In this document: positions 5,166 through 5,392 of the stretch, piece after piece
How the letters are laid out: each line of letters begins with the position of its first letter
Numbering within the stretch: the first letter of the stretch is position 1
Source: Schwartzia sp. (in: firmicutes)
GTDB taxonomy: Bacteria; Bacillota; Negativicutes; Selenomonadales; Selenomonadaceae
Assembly (NCBI GenBank): GCA_017939945.1
Contig: JAGAZS010000028.1
Location: 1-5,392, forward strand
Direction of reading: 5' to 3'
Length of the DNA: 5,392 bases
The notes under the pieces: model-generated
What the model was told of the DNA's origin: nothing
What the model saw: only the letters and a program-made list of their open reading frames with translations
Database searches by the model: none
Program-made: the position numbers and the translations under genes

Positions 5166-5185
5166 TAGTGGGTAGTAGTTAGTGA
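5165..5185 (+). repeat. Second, shorter KTAGTGR heptamer array after the HMA gene
   Basis: Three heptamers in exact register, ATAGTGG, GTAGTAG and TTAGTGA, begin at the last base of the HMA stop codon. Each is the same or one base away from the (T/G)TAGTG(A/G) unit of the array at 2749-2790. As there, the repeat lies in an intergenic gap inside a transcription unit and reads in the coding-strand direction. Confidence 0.7.
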
Positions 5186-5220
5186 ACAAATCTCTTCACT
5201 CTTAAAGAAGGTGCGGCTTT

Positions 5221-5392
5221 ATGACGGAAAAACAGAAAATCATGGTGGTGCGGATTCTTATCGCGGCGGCCTTGCTCGTTGCGCTGGAATTCGTACCGGT
5301 CGAGGGATGGATGCTCGGCGCGCTTTACATCGTCCCTTATCTCGTGATCGGCTACGACATCCTGCGGAAAGCAGCGCTGGGCGTCAGCCACG
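5221..5392 (+). CDS. Heavy-metal translocating P-type ATPase (CadA/ZntA-like), N-terminal fragment
   Basis: Only the first 57 residues are visible, and the gene runs off the window. It starts MTEKQKIMVVRILIAAA and shows two membrane segments (about 9-22 and 32-45) separated by a short loop with VPVEGW. The block ALYIVPYLVIGYDILRKA (34-51) is the familiar beginning of the membrane domain of P1B-type heavy-metal ATPases, just before the usual platform and gate helices. The CPC/SPC metal site and DKTGT phosphorylation site lie outside the window, so metal choice rests on the DCAAC motif of the preceding HMA protein and favours Zn/Cd/Pb export. The ATG at 5221 has AAGAAGG about 9 nt upstream. There is no N-terminal HMA domain on this polypeptide, which fits a separate HMA protein in the same operon. 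Confidence 0.82.
   Translation, partial: MTEKQKIMVVRILIAAALLVALEFVPVEGWMLGALYIVPYLVIGYDILRKAALGVSH

Overview
The window looks like a chromosomal stretch of a GC-rich Firmicute (Clostridia or Negativicutes type). The genes are dense, purine-rich Shine-Dalgarno (SD) sites precede nearly every start, and the families present (a Memo-AMMECR1 fusion with its radical SAM partner, a standalone HMA protein with a CadA/ZntA-like P-type ATPase, and a single-domain-type chromate transporter) are common in that group. A species cannot be named from the sequence alone. Sampled lines of most genes run at roughly 65-75% GC. The fucosyltransferase gene is nearer 45-55%, and the divergent intergenic region is AT-rich.

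Two divergent transcription units leave the AT-rich region at about 4769-4946. Leftward (minus strand), in order of transcription, come: a short broken stretch that looks like the first codons of a GDP-mannose dehydratase-type gene joined to the tail of another gene (4631-4768); a GT11 alpha-1,2-fucosyltransferase (3780-4649); UDP-glucose 4-epimerase galE (2796-3767); a short array of 7-bp repeats (2749-2790); a Memo/AMMECR1 fusion protein (1341-2726); its radical SAM partner AmrS (499-1329); a small unrecognised membrane protein (158-484); and the N-terminus of a chromate transporter, cut by the window edge (1-125). Gaps between most of these genes are 11-69 nt, no terminator is visible, and a good extended -10 promoter sits just ahead of the first start. 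A single long operon is therefore likely.

Rightward (plus strand) come a 72-residue heavy-metal-associated (HMA) protein with a DCAAC metal site (4947-5165), a second, shorter copy of the same 7-bp repeat, and the start of a heavy-metal P-type ATPase (5221 onward). This pair is most likely a Zn/Cd/Pb-type efflux system.

The leftward unit joins a sugar module (fucosyltransferase, epimerase) to the AmmeMemoRadiSam system, whose chemistry is not established. The most unusual points are: the apparent deletion scar where the GDP-fucose synthesis genes would be expected; the dispersed KTAGTGR heptamer arrays in two intergenic gaps; the compact AmmeMemoRadiSam cassette with an unknown membrane protein attached; and a cluster of palindromic sites between the divergent promoters.
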